A stretch of DNA of 64,000 nucleotides from Acanthosepion esculentum. Its lineage: Eukaryota > Mollusca > Cephalopoda > Sepiida > Sepiidae. This document shows, one piece after another, positions 43,514 through 55,162 of the stretch; positions within the stretch are counted from its first letter, which is position 1; each line of letters starts with the position of its first letter. The position numbers and the translations under genes are program-made. The notes beneath the pieces were generated by a model that worked only from the letters and a program-made list of their open reading frames with translations, searched no databases and was not told the DNA's origin. Location: contig OZ038517.1 in assembly GCA_964036315.1 (NCBI GenBank), forward strand, positions 50,411,406-50,475,405, in the 5' to 3' direction.

Positions 43514-43535
43514 CGGTTTAACTTCTTTTTAAAAT
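43205..43535. repeat. nested inverted repeats with TA arrays
   Basis: An inner pair (about 43330-43378 and 43405-43460) shares CCATAATTCTG and CTGGTTTCG. An outer pair (43271-43290 and 43512-43535) shares AAAAAGAAG-TAAACCGCA. TA runs 43205-43270 and 43453-43511 lie outside and between them. Confidence 0.8.
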
Positions 43536-43572
43536 ATACACTTTTCTCTCGTTGGAACAACTATAACCTCTT

Positions 43573-43576
<4 letters not shown>

Positions 43577-43651
<75 letters not shown>
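43577..43651. repeat. (TA)n array
   Basis: About 37 TA units, ending exactly where the Penelope terminus begins. Confidence 0.98.
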
Positions 43652-43652
<1 letters not shown>

Positions 43653-44411
43653 CTGAGCTGAGGTATTATGTTCACTATTTACATTATTCGGACTATTGTC
43701 CTGATCTTTGTCAACATATTTATTACAACGTTTCAGCCGTTTACACTTCGGCCTTCTTCAGGTGGTTGGAATGTTGAACATGACTAAAACCTGGGTGTAC
43801 GCTATCCCATGCAGCTGCGGAAAGACATATAAAAGGGAGTCAGGCCGCCTTCTTAAGACTTCAAGAACGCAAGAAAGGTCTAACATGAGCGGAAGTGGAA
43901 AAATCACCGCCCTCCAACACCATTGGAAAATTCTTAAACTTAAGGAATCAGCACATATGCTAGGCCACAAAAATCTCCTGAGTCGACCAAGCATAGAAAT
44001 GAATACAATATGGGAACCAGTAATAAGGAGTGCCAGAGAAAAGCAATGATAACAACAAAAATTGCAATATGAGCACTGGTAAAAAAAAAATGGTTGCTAG
44101 GACATTAGGTTTATAATACCCAATAAGTCATACACAGATGTTCTTAAGGGCACATGGCACAGTGGTTACAGGCGTTGGTTAGATCCAGTGACAGGACCCA
44201 AACAGTGTGAGTTCACTACTCTATTAAGGCAGTGGAGAACTTGGAGAGGGGAATTAACAGGAGATAACTGATTCTGACATCCATTAAACATCGCACATGG
44301 AACTAGAACAGTCTACCCCAGTGAGCGAAATAAAGGGTTCAGTTTGATATTCCAACCACGGCCGAAACGTTGTAATAAATATGGCGACAATAGTTCGAAT
44401 AAAGTAAATAG

Positions 44412-44415
<4 letters not shown>
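43652..44415 (+). pseudogene. Penelope-like GIY-YIG remnant between inverted termini
   Basis: 43655-43772 is the element terminus in minus orientation. Then 43775-44049 encodes the GIY-YIG-type domain: VYAIPCSCGKTYKRESGRLL, LKLKESAHMLGHKNLLSRPS, IEMNTIWEPVIRSAREKQ. The YIG triplet reads YKR, and a block between NMSGSGK and ALQHHWK is deleted relative to the 8-kb copy. The 3' untranslated part and a shortened plus-oriented terminus follow to 44415, where a TA array begins. The reverse transcriptase is missing. Same architecture as 7555-8455. Confidence 0.88.
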
Positions 44416-44452
<37 letters not shown>

Positions 44453-44793
44453 TACGAAAAATTAGGTAATCCGTATGGGTAGACCCAAGGAGGTTAAAAT
44501 CCAGAGAGCTCAATGTAAATCAGAGCTAATAATTTAAATAAAAAAATAACAGACCACTTTAAGGTTCCATGTAATAAATTATTTGACCACAGCCCTTTTA
44601 AAGGACCGCAGATCATCAGACTTTACTTCCAAAGGTTGAAACGAAAAATGAAAAGAAATTTACAAATTTTTGACGGGCAGTAATAAGCATATGTAAATAA
44701 ACGAAATGAGGAACTGAGGGGGGGGAGAGACATGATTGAGTTAGATGTAAAATTTCTATTCTTTCAAATTTAAATTGTTTGAGGAAGTCAAGT

Positions 44794-44855
<62 letters not shown>

Positions 44856-45679
44856 TGCGTTTGCTTCTTTCGCTGATAGATATATATTAAACGTTTACAT
44901 TTTAGCCTGAACGCATTTACCAATTTCGCGAGTAGATAAATATTAGAGCGTTCCAACATCTAGCCCGGTGAAGCTGTGATCCTGTTCTTCACAGGGGAAT
45001 CTGAAGGCTCAAAAGGTAATAATCAGGGCCCGACTAGATTTTTACGGAGTTTTTGTTAAGCAGATTTAACATGTATTGAGGCCATCAAACTATTCTATTT
45101 TTTTCAAACATTTCTTAATCCTTTCACCACAAACAGCAAGCGTCGCTCCAAGCAAGCCGATAATGCCACTAGGACGCAGGGGATTACAGGGAGCTGTTAT
45201 AGACAAGCGCATGGCTGCAAGACAGAAATACAACAGCAGAAATAGATTTACGTGATTTATTTCAATAGGAACGTGTGGTTTTGGGACAGCTACCTTGTGG
45301 TATAGTTCATAAGCCGATCCGGGTTGATCTCCTCCTGCTGACTGCTGCTGACTGCCCAGACTGACCGTGACAGATCTCTTCCCCGGCCTCCCGTTGACTG
45401 CTTTGTACTTCCCCGTTTGACCCTTTTTATGGCGTTATTTTTATGACTTAACGGGCTCGAAAAACGACGCGAGTATAATTAGGAGGGAAGCATTTTTATT
45501 GGTCGAAAAATAGAAGCACTTTGAAATATTATTTTATTTTTCGACCGGAACTCGTGCGTCGGGCCTATGCGTAAACTAGGATAATGGTCATTTTGTGACG
45601 GGGCCTTGTTCCGTTCACATCCGACTCTCGCTCTTGAGTATGTTAGTTTATTTGCCTGCAAATCAGCCGAGATATGTCT
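44415..45679. other. TA arrays and sequence without a recognised gene
   Basis: TA runs at 44415-44448 and 44797-44851. Between them lie CAGATCATCAGACTTTACTT and GGTTGAAACG, which could be another retroelement tail. From 44860 on, including a GC-richer patch at 45290-45420, I recognise nothing. Confidence 0.45.
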
Positions 45680-46175
45680 TATTTTATTTCATAACAGAGC
45701 GAAAGAGAAGACTTTAGTGCGGAGAAGTAACGAAAAGGACAATAAAGGAACAGGATTTTAGAAGATTGTAGGTGCCAAGGAAACAAGAAGTCGGAAGGGA
45801 GTTTCACAGGTGGGAAATGCGAGAAAAATACAGAGTAGAAATGGCGGTTGAATCTAGCTAGTTCAACAGTAAAACGGTGGTACCTAGTTTCCAATCTAGT
45901 AGCACGCTTAAAAATTCATGCAGTCGGAGCATCAGGGCAAAGAAGCTCGCCAGAGAAGTTGCCATGAAAAATTTGTAGAAAAGACAGAGGGAAGCCATGT
46001 CAAATAGGTGATAAAAAGACTGAAGTCGAGATGCCAGGTCATGACCGATTACATTGCAGATGCTTCTTTGAATTTTGTCAAGAATCTCGAGATGTAGAGT
46101 AGAAACACCAGACCAGATATGGATGCAGTATTCGATGCACAGACGAATGGTAGATTTATAAATGTGCACGATGAC
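45680..46175 (-). pseudogene. LINE ORF2 C-terminal remnant
   Basis: The minus strand encodes YKSTIRLCIEYCIHIWSGVS, LEILDKIQRSICNVIGHDLA, then MASLCLFYKFF and RYHRFTVELARFNRHFYS. It is the post-catalytic tail of a CR1/L2/jockey-like reverse transcriptase. At least one frameshift separates the two parts. Confidence 0.82.
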
Positions 46176-46569
46176 TTCGGAAGTAAAAATACTTCAAGAA
46201 CGACATAGCGAACCAACTTTCTTTATTTAATACCGACTTTATATTTACTAATAATTTAATACTTCCTTTAGCTTAAATATTTAAAAAGTGTTTTCTTGCC
46301 CAGCTCGAGTTTACACTGCTTCAAGATAAAGACTTTCCTTCGTAAATAGAATTTCCTTCTTAAAAGACACTTATTTTCTTGTCTTTATTCAAACTGCCTT
46401 TGACTTGATTAATTCCTGGAAGGCAGTTCGCCAAACAGCCCACCAGGGATGCCAGACGGGAGGTTGCTTTTAAATTTTGTTACTTGCGACATTTCGGGAC
46501 ACTTTATAAAATAAGCTAATTCGGTCGAAGAAAAGTCAATTCAAAATAATAATAATAATTTCAAAAATC

Positions 46570-48200
46570 CTGCGGCTGCTCTTCCCCTCATCGGTTGAAT
46601 CTAGCTAGTTTCACAGTAAAACGGGGAGACCTAATTGCCAATCTAGTAGCACGCTTAAATTCGTGTAGTCGGGGCCCAGGGGAAAAAATCATATATTTAT
46701 TTACGTTCTCTGGAATAAAAAAATGAGGGATCAGTTTATATACCGAGTGTAATATAGAATTGATCCCCCACTTTACATCCACATCAGTCTCTTGTTTGTT
46801 TATCAAATTCGTACAGGGAGTGAGATGGAAAGACAATGAGAAGACAGAGAAAGATGAGGATTGATGGAAGGGCAAAAAACAAAATGAACAGGATTCAAGA
46901 AGACAGAAGATGGCTATTGACGATAGATTTAAATTTTTGAACATTACCGTTATCAGGGAAGCAAGAAATCGGAAATATTTTCCACGGCTGGGAAGTGCGA
47001 GAAAAGAAACTTTTAGCCTAGAAGTGGCGGTTGCATCTAGCTAGTTTAACAGTAAAGTGGTGAGACCTAATTGCCAATCTAGCAGCACGCGTAAATTAAT
47101 GTTTGCGAGCCATTAAGGAAAAAAGCTCACCAGAACAGTTGCCATGAAAAGGTTTGTAGAAAAGACAGTGACAAGCCATGTTACGTCGGCGAGAAAGTGA
47201 CTGAAGTCGAGATTCCAGGATAAGGACGGATAACATTACAAACCCTTCCTTGAATTTTGTCAAGAAACTCGAGATGTACAACAGGAGCTTCAGATCAGAT
47301 ATGGCATCATTATTCGGCAACATGGATTTTGACGAGTAAAAGTTTATGGCACGGCACAGTGAAGAAACTTTCTTTGCAGTAGGCGTAGCAGTTGGGTTCG
47401 TTATATTCACTTACGTGCAATACTCTTGGGAAAGGTATGAATCCATTACTTCTCCCCCCAGCTATGGGTTAATTAGCAAGACTTGTATCACTAAATCATT
47501 ATTATCCCTAAAAAATATTCTTAGAATCTAAAAATATTTCCTGGCTTTAAATAACCTACAATGGGTTGATAAGCCATAAAAGATAAATCAATCAACCAAA
47601 TAATTAAAAGAAAATAGGGGTTTAGGCTTAGAAATTACAGCCTGCGGTGAAGAGCAAAAAATTCCGGAAAAAAGCTGAAATTTTGAAATTAACCCATTCT
47701 CTAAATGGGTTAAATGGAAAATTTCAGTTTTTCTTTTTAAGAGATTTTCAGTGCCAATAATAGATTCATATTTCCCCACCACAAAAAGAAAAGCATAGCA
47801 ATACAGATCTAGATCATGATTTTCTGATAAATCCAAGAAAGGTTTTATCAAAAAACTGACATTTGCTGACCGGCATATAGTGCCAAAAATGAGTAATGAT
47901 AATTTAATGTTTGAAAGGAACTGAGTGCTTTTGAGTGGTAGCCAGTCTAGGAGAAGGAAAAACTCTGAAATCAAAACCAGCCTGGAAAGGGTTGGGCTCC
48001 CTCAGGCTGTCTTTCCCAGGAAACACCACTGCCACTGTAGCTGCAGTATATATGGTGCCCCGACAACCCTCATGAGTTACGGGTCTCGTGATCATGATAT
48101 CAAAATCAGTGGAAAGCGTGGGTCCTAGAAGACGCAAAGATTTGCTCTCCCGGAATTTAGCATCAGTCATGTTGATGGTAGACAGAAACGGTTCTCTGTT
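46570..48200 (-). pseudogene. LINE ORF2 C-terminal remnant, interrupted
   Basis: From high to low coordinate the minus strand shows FRESKSLRLLGPTLSTDF (48150), then about 500 bases of unrelated or shuffled sequence, then AKKVSSLCRAINFYSSKS (47380), SRLQSLSRRRNMACHCLFYK (47200) and FKRATRLAIRSPRFTVKLAR (46620-46680). These are consecutive blocks of the same LINE tail seen at 45.7 and 50.4 kb, in the right order. Insertions and a SINE fragment (47390-47490) separate them. No catalytic FADD-type motif is seen. Confidence 0.75.
47390..47490 (+). mobile_element. SINE family A fragment
   Basis: CACTTACGTGCAATACTCTT and GGAAAGGTATGAATCC match the family A body. The head is missing. Confidence 0.75.
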
Positions 48201-48619
48201 GTGATTAAAATGAAAGCAGTTCTGTTTTCGAGGCGTTGAAATTTACAAGACATTTACCTGCCCCTGTTAACCACAGACTGTAGATCTTTTTTATTTAGAG
48301 CAGTTGGCAGGGTTTTTCTTTGTTAAATCCCTCCGACTTGCTACTAATACAAGTTTAAACGTCTTTTGAAGTCATAACTCACGGTCTTAAATAAAAGGAG
48401 GGGGTTTAAATATGCGAGGTGGAGGGTGGATTTTTTTAATTTTATTTTAAAATAGCAAATCTAAATTATCAATTTCTTAGAAATCTTAGACAAAGCGGGA
48501 TGAGGGATTTTTTTTTTTTTCAAAATTACACTTAATATTATCCGAATGTAACACGCTGTTGTAGCATACCTACGGACAATAATGGGTATGTTCCCATTCA
48601 CATAAATACAGTAGTGAAT
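48201..48619. other. no recognisable gene
   Basis: AT-rich; contains a short inverted GTAGTGAATACTG-type motif and nothing else notable. Confidence 0.35.
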
Positions 48620-48840
48620 ACTGTATGTTGGTCTGAGATTCGTCTCCAGACGTGCTGATCAAACTCTCTGCCTGGAGGCAGAGAGGGTCCCCAGACTAGG
48701 CTATATCTCGTCTCGGGAAACAGCTACCCGACCTTGTTTTATACGTTCTCTACGGGGAATTTGTGGCCAATCCTACGGGCTCGGATACCCCATATTAAAT
48801 TCGGCCTTGTGCCACATCTGACCGCATGGGGCGGTTGGTA
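48620..48840 (+). mobile_element. dispersed repeat, family C
   Basis: Carries CTCTCTGCCTGGAGGCAGAG, TTCTCTACGGGGAA and CGGCCTTGTGCCACATCTGA. It matches 5195-5580 in reverse. Confidence 0.65.
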
Positions 48841-49169
48841 GATATACTGCAGTTGGAGATTCATTGTGGAATTCACTTGACTTCTAGCAATTGCCTACTT
48901 CTTCTACGCGCCGCTGGAGAAATCTTATATGTGTTGTTCTTGTCCTAAGTATTATCATTCATTACCAACCTTTGTGTGATTATTCTATTCAGTAACCTTG
49001 CACAATACATTCGGAGTGTGGGGACAAGAAAAGAAGAGGAAGTAATCCACTAAACGAGTTTCGGCGAGTTCATAAAGAAAGCAAGGACAAAACGGGATGA
49101 TAAAAGGTCAACAGTTACTCAGAACAAAAGAATATCTGTCTATATCTCTGAGATGAGGTATTATGATTA

Positions 49170-49242
49170 GTACCTGGCATTCCTCATCGGTCACCCATCT
49201 AAGTACTGACCAGCCTCGACGTTGCTTAACTTCTGGGATCGT
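49170..49242 (-). repeat. 5S rRNA-like fragment, best preserved
   Basis: Reverse complement reads GATCCCAGAAGTTAAGCAAC, GTCGAGGCTGGTCAGTACTT, AGATGGGTGACC, GATGAGGAATGCCAGGTAC. This is about 70 continuous bases in 5S rRNA order, covering the internal promoter region. Both the 5' third and 3' end are absent, so it is not a functional gene. Confidence 0.75.
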
Positions 49243-49278
49243 GCGGAAACTGTTTCTTTTTTTTTTTCTTTTTTTTTT

Positions 49279-49535
49279 TTACATTATTTACATTATTCGA
49301 ACCGTTATTCTAATCTCCATTGCCATATTCACAACGTTTCGGCCGTTGTGCGCTCCGGCCTTCCTCAGGTGATTGGAATTTCGAACTGAACTCTTTACGT
49401 AGAACTAGAACAATCCACCCCGGTGGACGAAAGAAATCAATCACCTGAAGAAGGCCGGAGCGTACAACGGTCGAAACGCTGTGAATATGCCAATGAAGAT
49501 GAGAATAACAGTCCGAATAGTGTAAATAAAAACTT
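49279..49535. repeat. Penelope termini as inverted pair without coding part
   Basis: Minus-oriented terminus at 49279-49400 (CAACGTTTCGGCCGTTG, CGCTCCGGCCTTC) meets a plus-oriented terminus at 49400-49535 (CCTGAAGAAGGCCGG, GTCGAAACGCTGTG). Only terminal sequence is present. Confidence 0.8.
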
Positions 49536-49544
49536 GCGAAGTTG

Positions 49545-50399
49545 CGAACCCTGCCGGAGAGCCTGTACACATTATTAAATCTCTCGAATTCGCTGGCCAG
49601 TAGACATTTAAAACTGTATTTTAAAAAAAACAGGGCGTCTACTTAAACATGAGTATCCAGAATAATATTACGCTTTGGGTAATATGACCCAAGAGTATTA
49701 TTACATTACAATCTTGCTTGTTCGTTAGTTAACGCTTATATTATACCCAGCCATTACCCCAGATAAACAATGGACCGTTCCTATTTGATTGCGAGGATAG
49801 ACGTAATAAAAGTGATATCAAATGCGCTGTTTGGTTTTAGGGAAAGAAAGAAAGAAAGAAAGAGAGAGAGATATTGGAATTCTGTGGCCAAGTCAAATCA
49901 ATTTGTTGGCAGGTTTTTTTTAAAAAATATGTTATGACTATGTCTGGTCTATTTGTATCCAATTTCCTGTATAGGAGGGGGGAATTACGCAGTATAGTCA
50001 CTCTATTATTAGTAGTAGTAGTGTTAGTATTATTATTAGTAGTAGTATATATTCCTGCTTGTTCCTTAGCTATTTAAAGCGTACGTTACGCCTTGCCATT
50101 GCCCAAGTTAATCAATAGACCATTCCCTGTTTGATTGCGAGGATAGACGAAAGAAAAGACATCGAGGACGCTATTTGGTTTTAGGGAAAGAAAAAAAAAC
50201 GCTTTCTTCTGAGAAATGGAAAACATTGTGAGTTTTTAATCTTTTCGTTTGTACCCCCTTACTTATTTAGATAACCTGCATCCACATTTGTGATTGCTAT
50301 TTTAATATTTTTTTAAACTCGTTAAGTTCAAATATTTAACGATGCAATAAGCGTATTTTAATGAGTATTTTATGGTCATGAACCTCGCAAAGAACTTAT
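49545..50399. other. no recognisable gene
   Basis: Contains a SINE-C-like tail fragment near 49590-49660 and a duplicated ~100-base block: TTGATTGCGAGGATAGACG occurs at about 49786 and 50130, each followed by TTTGGTTTTAGGGAAAGAAA. A short TAG/TTA triplet tract lies at 50005-50048. Confidence 0.55.
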
Positions 50400-50850
50400 C
50401 ATTTATATGTATACCATTCGCCCATACTTTGAATATTGCTGTCACATCTGGTCTGGTGTTCCTGCTATATATTTAGAGATCCTTGATAAAATCCAAAGAA
50501 GAATCCGTAATGTTATTGGTCATGACCTGGCATATCGGCTTCAGTCACTTTCAAACCGCTGTAATATAACTTCTCTGTGCCTTTTCGAGAAATATTTTCA
50601 TGGGAATTAATCTGAAGAAACTTTTCTCTTTGTTGCGTTGACTTTATGAATTTACGAGATTAGCAGCAAGGACTTATCATTTTACAGTCAAAATAGCTAA
50701 ATGTAACCGTAAGTTCTATGCTAACAGTTTCTTCTATCGCACTTTTCGCTTATGGAATTCTCTTCTGGCTTCTTGCTTTCCAGTTAATCGTTATCTTCTG
50801 TCTATCTCATTTGTGTTCTTTTATTTTTCCCGCACCTTAATAATTTTTTT
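50400..50850 (+). pseudogene. LINE ORF2 C-terminal remnant
   Basis: Encodes YTIRPYFEYCCHIWSGVPAI, EILDKIQRRIRNVIGHDLAY and RLQSLSNRCNITSLCLFEKY, then a stop near FHGN, and continues as degraded sequence with TGGAATTCTCTTCTGGC. This is the cleanest of the five related tails and can serve as the reference for them. Confidence 0.85.
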
Positions 50851-50951
50851 CTTATAATCTGTTGCACCCAGAAAGCCTCTGAGCCTTCTGCCTTTGTTGC
50901 TTTACTTGAGATGAAATAATTTTATTTAAATCAACGTAAAAATTCAGAAAT

Positions 50952-51245
50952 CGGACAGCCGAGTTCGAATTCCAGTCGAATCCATTACATTCACTTACGT
51001 GCTAATACCCTTGGGAAAGGTATGAATCCTCTTCTTCTCCCCCCCCCAGATATAGGTAAATAGCAAAACAGACCGGGTTCTATAGACTTGCATGGCAACT
51101 GGTCTACTGCAGAAAGAAATGGCAACCTACTGCGGGAAAAATCTTCCTCATCAGTCATGTTTCGAAAGATATATGATCGCCTAAGTGTATATCACGCACG
51201 GCACATAAGTGGCTGAAGAATTCAGATTCAAATAGCAAAACTGCG
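50952..51245 (+). mobile_element. SINE family A, nearly full body
   Basis: B-box region GAGTTCGAATTCC, then TGCTAATACCCTTGGGAAAG, GGCAACCTACTGCGGGAAAA and GAAAGATATATGATCGCC. The 5' tRNA half is missing. Confidence 0.85.
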
Positions 51246-52369
51246 AAAATTCCAAGGATATTGACAGTATAATAGAAGTTAAAAAACATTTTATATTGTC
51301 AAAATGAGAAACATATGCCCCCTCGTGCTGGTAACCTCTTGATCGACGGCATTAATTCGGCCGGTGATCGCTAGTTCTTTTGAAGAGAGATAAAAGAACT
51401 TCAACACAGGAAATTTTAAACTTAACTATTGTATTAACGTCGACATATACATCTATTTATCTAATGGCGTCGCTCCCTACTCCACTGGGGAGCCGTTTCA
51501 AACAAGAAAGTAAACACGTCTACATTATTTCATGGTTAAGACTCGATTTCCAGAAAACACCTTTCTCTATCTATCGTTCTCACACTCGTTCTGCCAATCA
51601 AAACCGACTTCCTTGTTTTGTCTTCCATCTGACCCCAAAGGTCAACATTAGGAGGTTCGAGCAGAGATACCATTCCCCGTAAAAATAATAGTGTGCTAAC
51701 CTATTATTTAACACCAAAACAAATTAATGAAGTGTTTTTTTATTATATTCTCTCACAGTCATTAACCCCTTGCATCTTAATGGTTTTATTGCCTTGCTCG
51801 ATTAAAAAAAATCTCTCCCAGAGCAAAGTGTTCTCATTGACATTAAGTTTGTTTCAGGCCATCTGTGATTTCCAAGTATCAATTACAGACTCCAAAACCA
51901 AATTTTTTTAATGCCAGATTTTCAAATATCTGCACGAACGTACAGACTTACAGACAGAAAGCCAGCGTGTTTTTATATATATTCAATTAATTTTAAGGCC
52001 TCAAAGCGAACAGACGCACAGTACTTTTAACTTTATATATTAGATGAACTTTTCGCTTGCTTTTTTTCTGCTGGCATATTCTTCAGTAGACTGATTTTTC
52101 TACTCCCTTGTATCATTGCAACCGAAAACTATAGTTTTGACTGACTATGGCTCAATTAGTTTTTTTTTATAGTTCCCTATGGTTTAGTGTATAAATTTGA
52201 GTCATTGACATATCCAAACTTGGATACTCGAATCTCTTCTTTGTATAGATATGAAGCCATTGCCTATAACTTTGAGAAGAGTCGTTAACATACCCAACAT
52301 TTTAGGACGTTCGAAGATCGAAGATCTAACAATGATTAAGATATATATCTTCTTTATATATATCTTCTT
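51246..52369. other. no recognisable gene
   Basis: Short ORFs only. A weak match to the 134-bp satellite (CCCTTGCATCTTAATGG) occurs at about 51766. The end (52210-52340) resembles 54045-54105 (CATTGCCTATAA-TTTGAGAAGA). Confidence 0.45.
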
Positions 52370-52380
52370 TATATATATAT

Positions 52381-52423
<43 letters not shown>

Positions 52424-52430
52424 CATATAT

Positions 52431-52467
<37 letters not shown>

Positions 52468-52468
52468 T

Positions 52469-52507
<39 letters not shown>

Positions 52508-52508
52508 T

Positions 52509-52545
<37 letters not shown>

Positions 52546-52572
52546 TACAAATATATATATATATACATATAT

Positions 52573-52628
<56 letters not shown>
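52370..52628. repeat. compound TA/TACA minisatellite
   Basis: Units of TATACATATATACAAATATA are embedded in TA runs. Confidence 0.97.
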
Positions 52629-52630
<2 letters not shown>

Positions 52631-52806
52631 AAGTATAGGATTGGTATATACGGAATAAATTCCAATAACCAACTATATGGTAAAAAAATATATATATTTA
52701 TATATATTTATTTTGTTGCGTCTGATTGTCTAGGTCAATGTTCATGTGGATGTATGTGCATGTGTTTATCGATGTCTATGTGTAAGGAAAGTGCATGCAC
52801 GTTTGG

Positions 52807-52812
<6 letters not shown>

Positions 52813-52861
<49 letters not shown>

Positions 52862-52862
52862 C
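52813..52862. repeat. (GT)n microsatellite
   Basis: About 24 uninterrupted GT units. Confidence 0.98.
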
Positions 52863-52989
52863 GTTTTTTTTTATCAAGGGTCGTGTCTGGTCACCATTTT
52901 TTGTGTGTATATATATCTAAATATGTCTGGGCGCTTATGTATTATAACCTGAGTGTGTTTGGATTGTTTTACGTGAGAGGTGATCATCA

Positions 52990-53484
52990 TAGTTGAAGTA
53001 AAATGTATACATTTTTGACTGGAGCTGTCAACATCCTTTTTAACTTAATTTCAATGAAAAAATAAATTAAATAACATATGTATTTTTTATTTTCTCCTCA
53101 GTATTTCTATTATTTTAAACTTAATAAAGATTAGATTTAGATTTCTAAATGGGTAATTTTTTACTTTTAATTTTAATTTCAAATTTTATCATATAATTTA
53201 ATAATTATTAGTTAGGACATATTCTGTTTTACTAGAACCGCAACTTTAAAGCTTTTAATATCTATGGTAACCTTGCTTCGTTGTCAATTTTTTTGAATTC
53301 TCATATACTTGTATTTTGATTGGTCATTCTCCCCTAGCGAAAGATCGTTAATTAATTTGAAACTTTTAAAACCATTTATTCTACATTCAACATCATCACT
53401 TGATAAGACACCAGAAATGTTGAAACTAAATGGCTATTTTTGTCGTGATTTTATAACATATTTATGTTACAATATTTAAATAAA

Positions 53485-53550
<66 letters not shown>

Positions 53551-53789
53551 ATCTTCTTTATATATAGATCTAACAATGATTAAGAATTGAGGGACTTTCT
53601 TTCGGAGGATCCAATCTTCTCTTACTATGGAGATTCGGTTTCTTTCCAGTCAAGTTTGATCTTCAAAAATTTAAATGCAATGTCAATCGTTATCTTTTGT
53701 CTTCTTAATTCCTGTTGTTTTATTGTTCTCTATCCTTAATAATGTTTTTTATTTTATTTTTCTTATATTCTTTCACACACAGTGTGCGT
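52990..53789. other. AT-rich; TA array and a LINE 3' scrap
   Basis: TA at 53489-53547. CTTTCCAGTCAAGTTTGATC and following bases at 53640-53765 match the 3' part of the LINE copies at 38480 and 50760. No ORF is supported. Confidence 0.55.
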
Positions 53790-54035
53790 ATTTTGACAGC
53801 AGTCCCTCTTTTATACAAGTTTCATTAAATACGATTGAAAAGGAACTTCTGTTAAGATTTTTTTTAATTTTTCTTGAGTTCGTACAAATGTTTTCTGTTC
53901 TGTACACAAAATGTCTAAAAACTATCCAAAAAATCTGCATATCTGAGCAATTTCGGATATTCTTTCTTTCGGATCTGACGTTATAAAAATGTTTTATTTT
54001 CCTAGCACGTTGTGGCCATGTTCATAGTTAATGTT
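53790..54035 (-). mobile_element. dispersed repeat, family E, reverse copy
   Basis: Reverse orientation relative to 13750-14040; shares TGTCTAAAAACT-type and AGCACGTTGTGGCC-type stretches. Confidence 0.6.
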
Positions 54036-54194
54036 ATATATATAAAATCATTGCCTATAAGTTTGAGAAGACCTATTACTATATCCAACATTGTTCAAAA
54101 ATCTTATATATATATATATTTTAGAATTGGACATAGTCCGACAATTTATTTAAAGACATTTATATATATTATGTTTATGTCGAAGAGCGAAAAT

Positions 54195-54325
54195 TTTCTA
54201 TGAAAATTTCTCGGACATTCAGGCCGGTAAATGTTATTTAATACTGTTTATTATAAAAACAGAGCATTTGCTTAAATACTTGTATCTATAAAAAGAACGT
54301 TAAACATAATATATATAAATGTCTT

Positions 54326-54376
<51 letters not shown>
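54195..54376 (+). mobile_element. SINE family C tail running into (TA)n
   Basis: TTTCTCGGACATTCAGGCCG and ACTGTTTATTATAAAAACAG match the family C body. TA begins at about 54327. Confidence 0.8.
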
Positions 54377-54379
<3 letters not shown>

Positions 54380-54884
54380 AATAAAGATAAAGAACAGACA
54401 AATTAAGAATCCATCGTTCTTTAGCATTTGCTTTTTTAAAAAAATGTACTCGACACAAGGTAAAACAAAATATTATAATAATATTTTTATTTCAAAATAT
54501 TTCATATCGCGATATGAAAATGTCTATGTTTCGAACCTAAAATTGTTCCATCATCTGGCGATTTTAAGTAACTTATGATGAAAATGATTTCCTTTTGAAA
54601 ATAGAAAACAATATGGTAGCTTATTTAAGATTTTAAAAGTTTTGTGGGTATGTCTAGGTTAACCAATCAAAAGATGGGTCAAGGCTGGATCAGAAAAGGG
54701 AGAAATATAAGTTGGAGGTTATCGGTAGGTATGTTATTCAATTCTGTCCAGATGGAATGAGATTTTTAGGACGTGTCACCATTAACTAACATCAGTGATG
54801 ATTATATATTTAAGATACATTGATGCATTCAGAGAAACGGTTAAGTTTAAAGGATTTAAAGATTTAATTTCTTTTCTTCACGCT
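54377..54884. other. no recognisable gene
   Basis: AT-rich sequence with a small palindrome ATATCGCGATAT near 54506. Confidence 0.4.
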
Positions 54885-54985
54885 CCTCAAAACCACCTGA
54901 TCAGAGACCTTAATCTTGAATGTAGTTTATCGTCTTATCAAGAAGGCGGATGAAGTTTATCGTCCTACCCAGGACGCCCGTTGAT
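54885..54985 (+). repeat. short relative of the 30-bp satellite with its flank
   Basis: CACCTGATCAGAGACCTT precedes GTAGTTTATCGTCTTA and CCCAGGACGC units. The same flank (CTCCTGATCAGAGGCCTT) precedes the large array at 33864, so this is a minimal copy of the source repeat. Confidence 0.8.
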
Positions 54986-55162
54986 TTGGTTATTACCAAT
55001 TTCAAATTAAAAATAAACAAAATAGAAATAACATTTGACTTAGTGTGCGTAATAGAACTGATCAGGCAAGATTTTTTAATCAATTATAAACAATTGAACT
55101 GACTAAATCATAAGCAACTACAGCTTGTTTTGCGTTCATACTCCCCACCGGTCTTTTGAACA

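Noticed and set aside
44590..44650. Hammerhead on the minus strand at CTGATGATCTGCGG
   Set aside because: CTGATGA is present, but there is no GAAA after a plausible stem II and no matching stem I strands.
49170..49242. Functional 5S rRNA gene
   Set aside because: Only about 70 of roughly 120 bases are present, with both ends missing.
54885..54985. Independent minisatellite
   Set aside because: The flank matches the 33.8-kb array, so it is treated as a member of that family.
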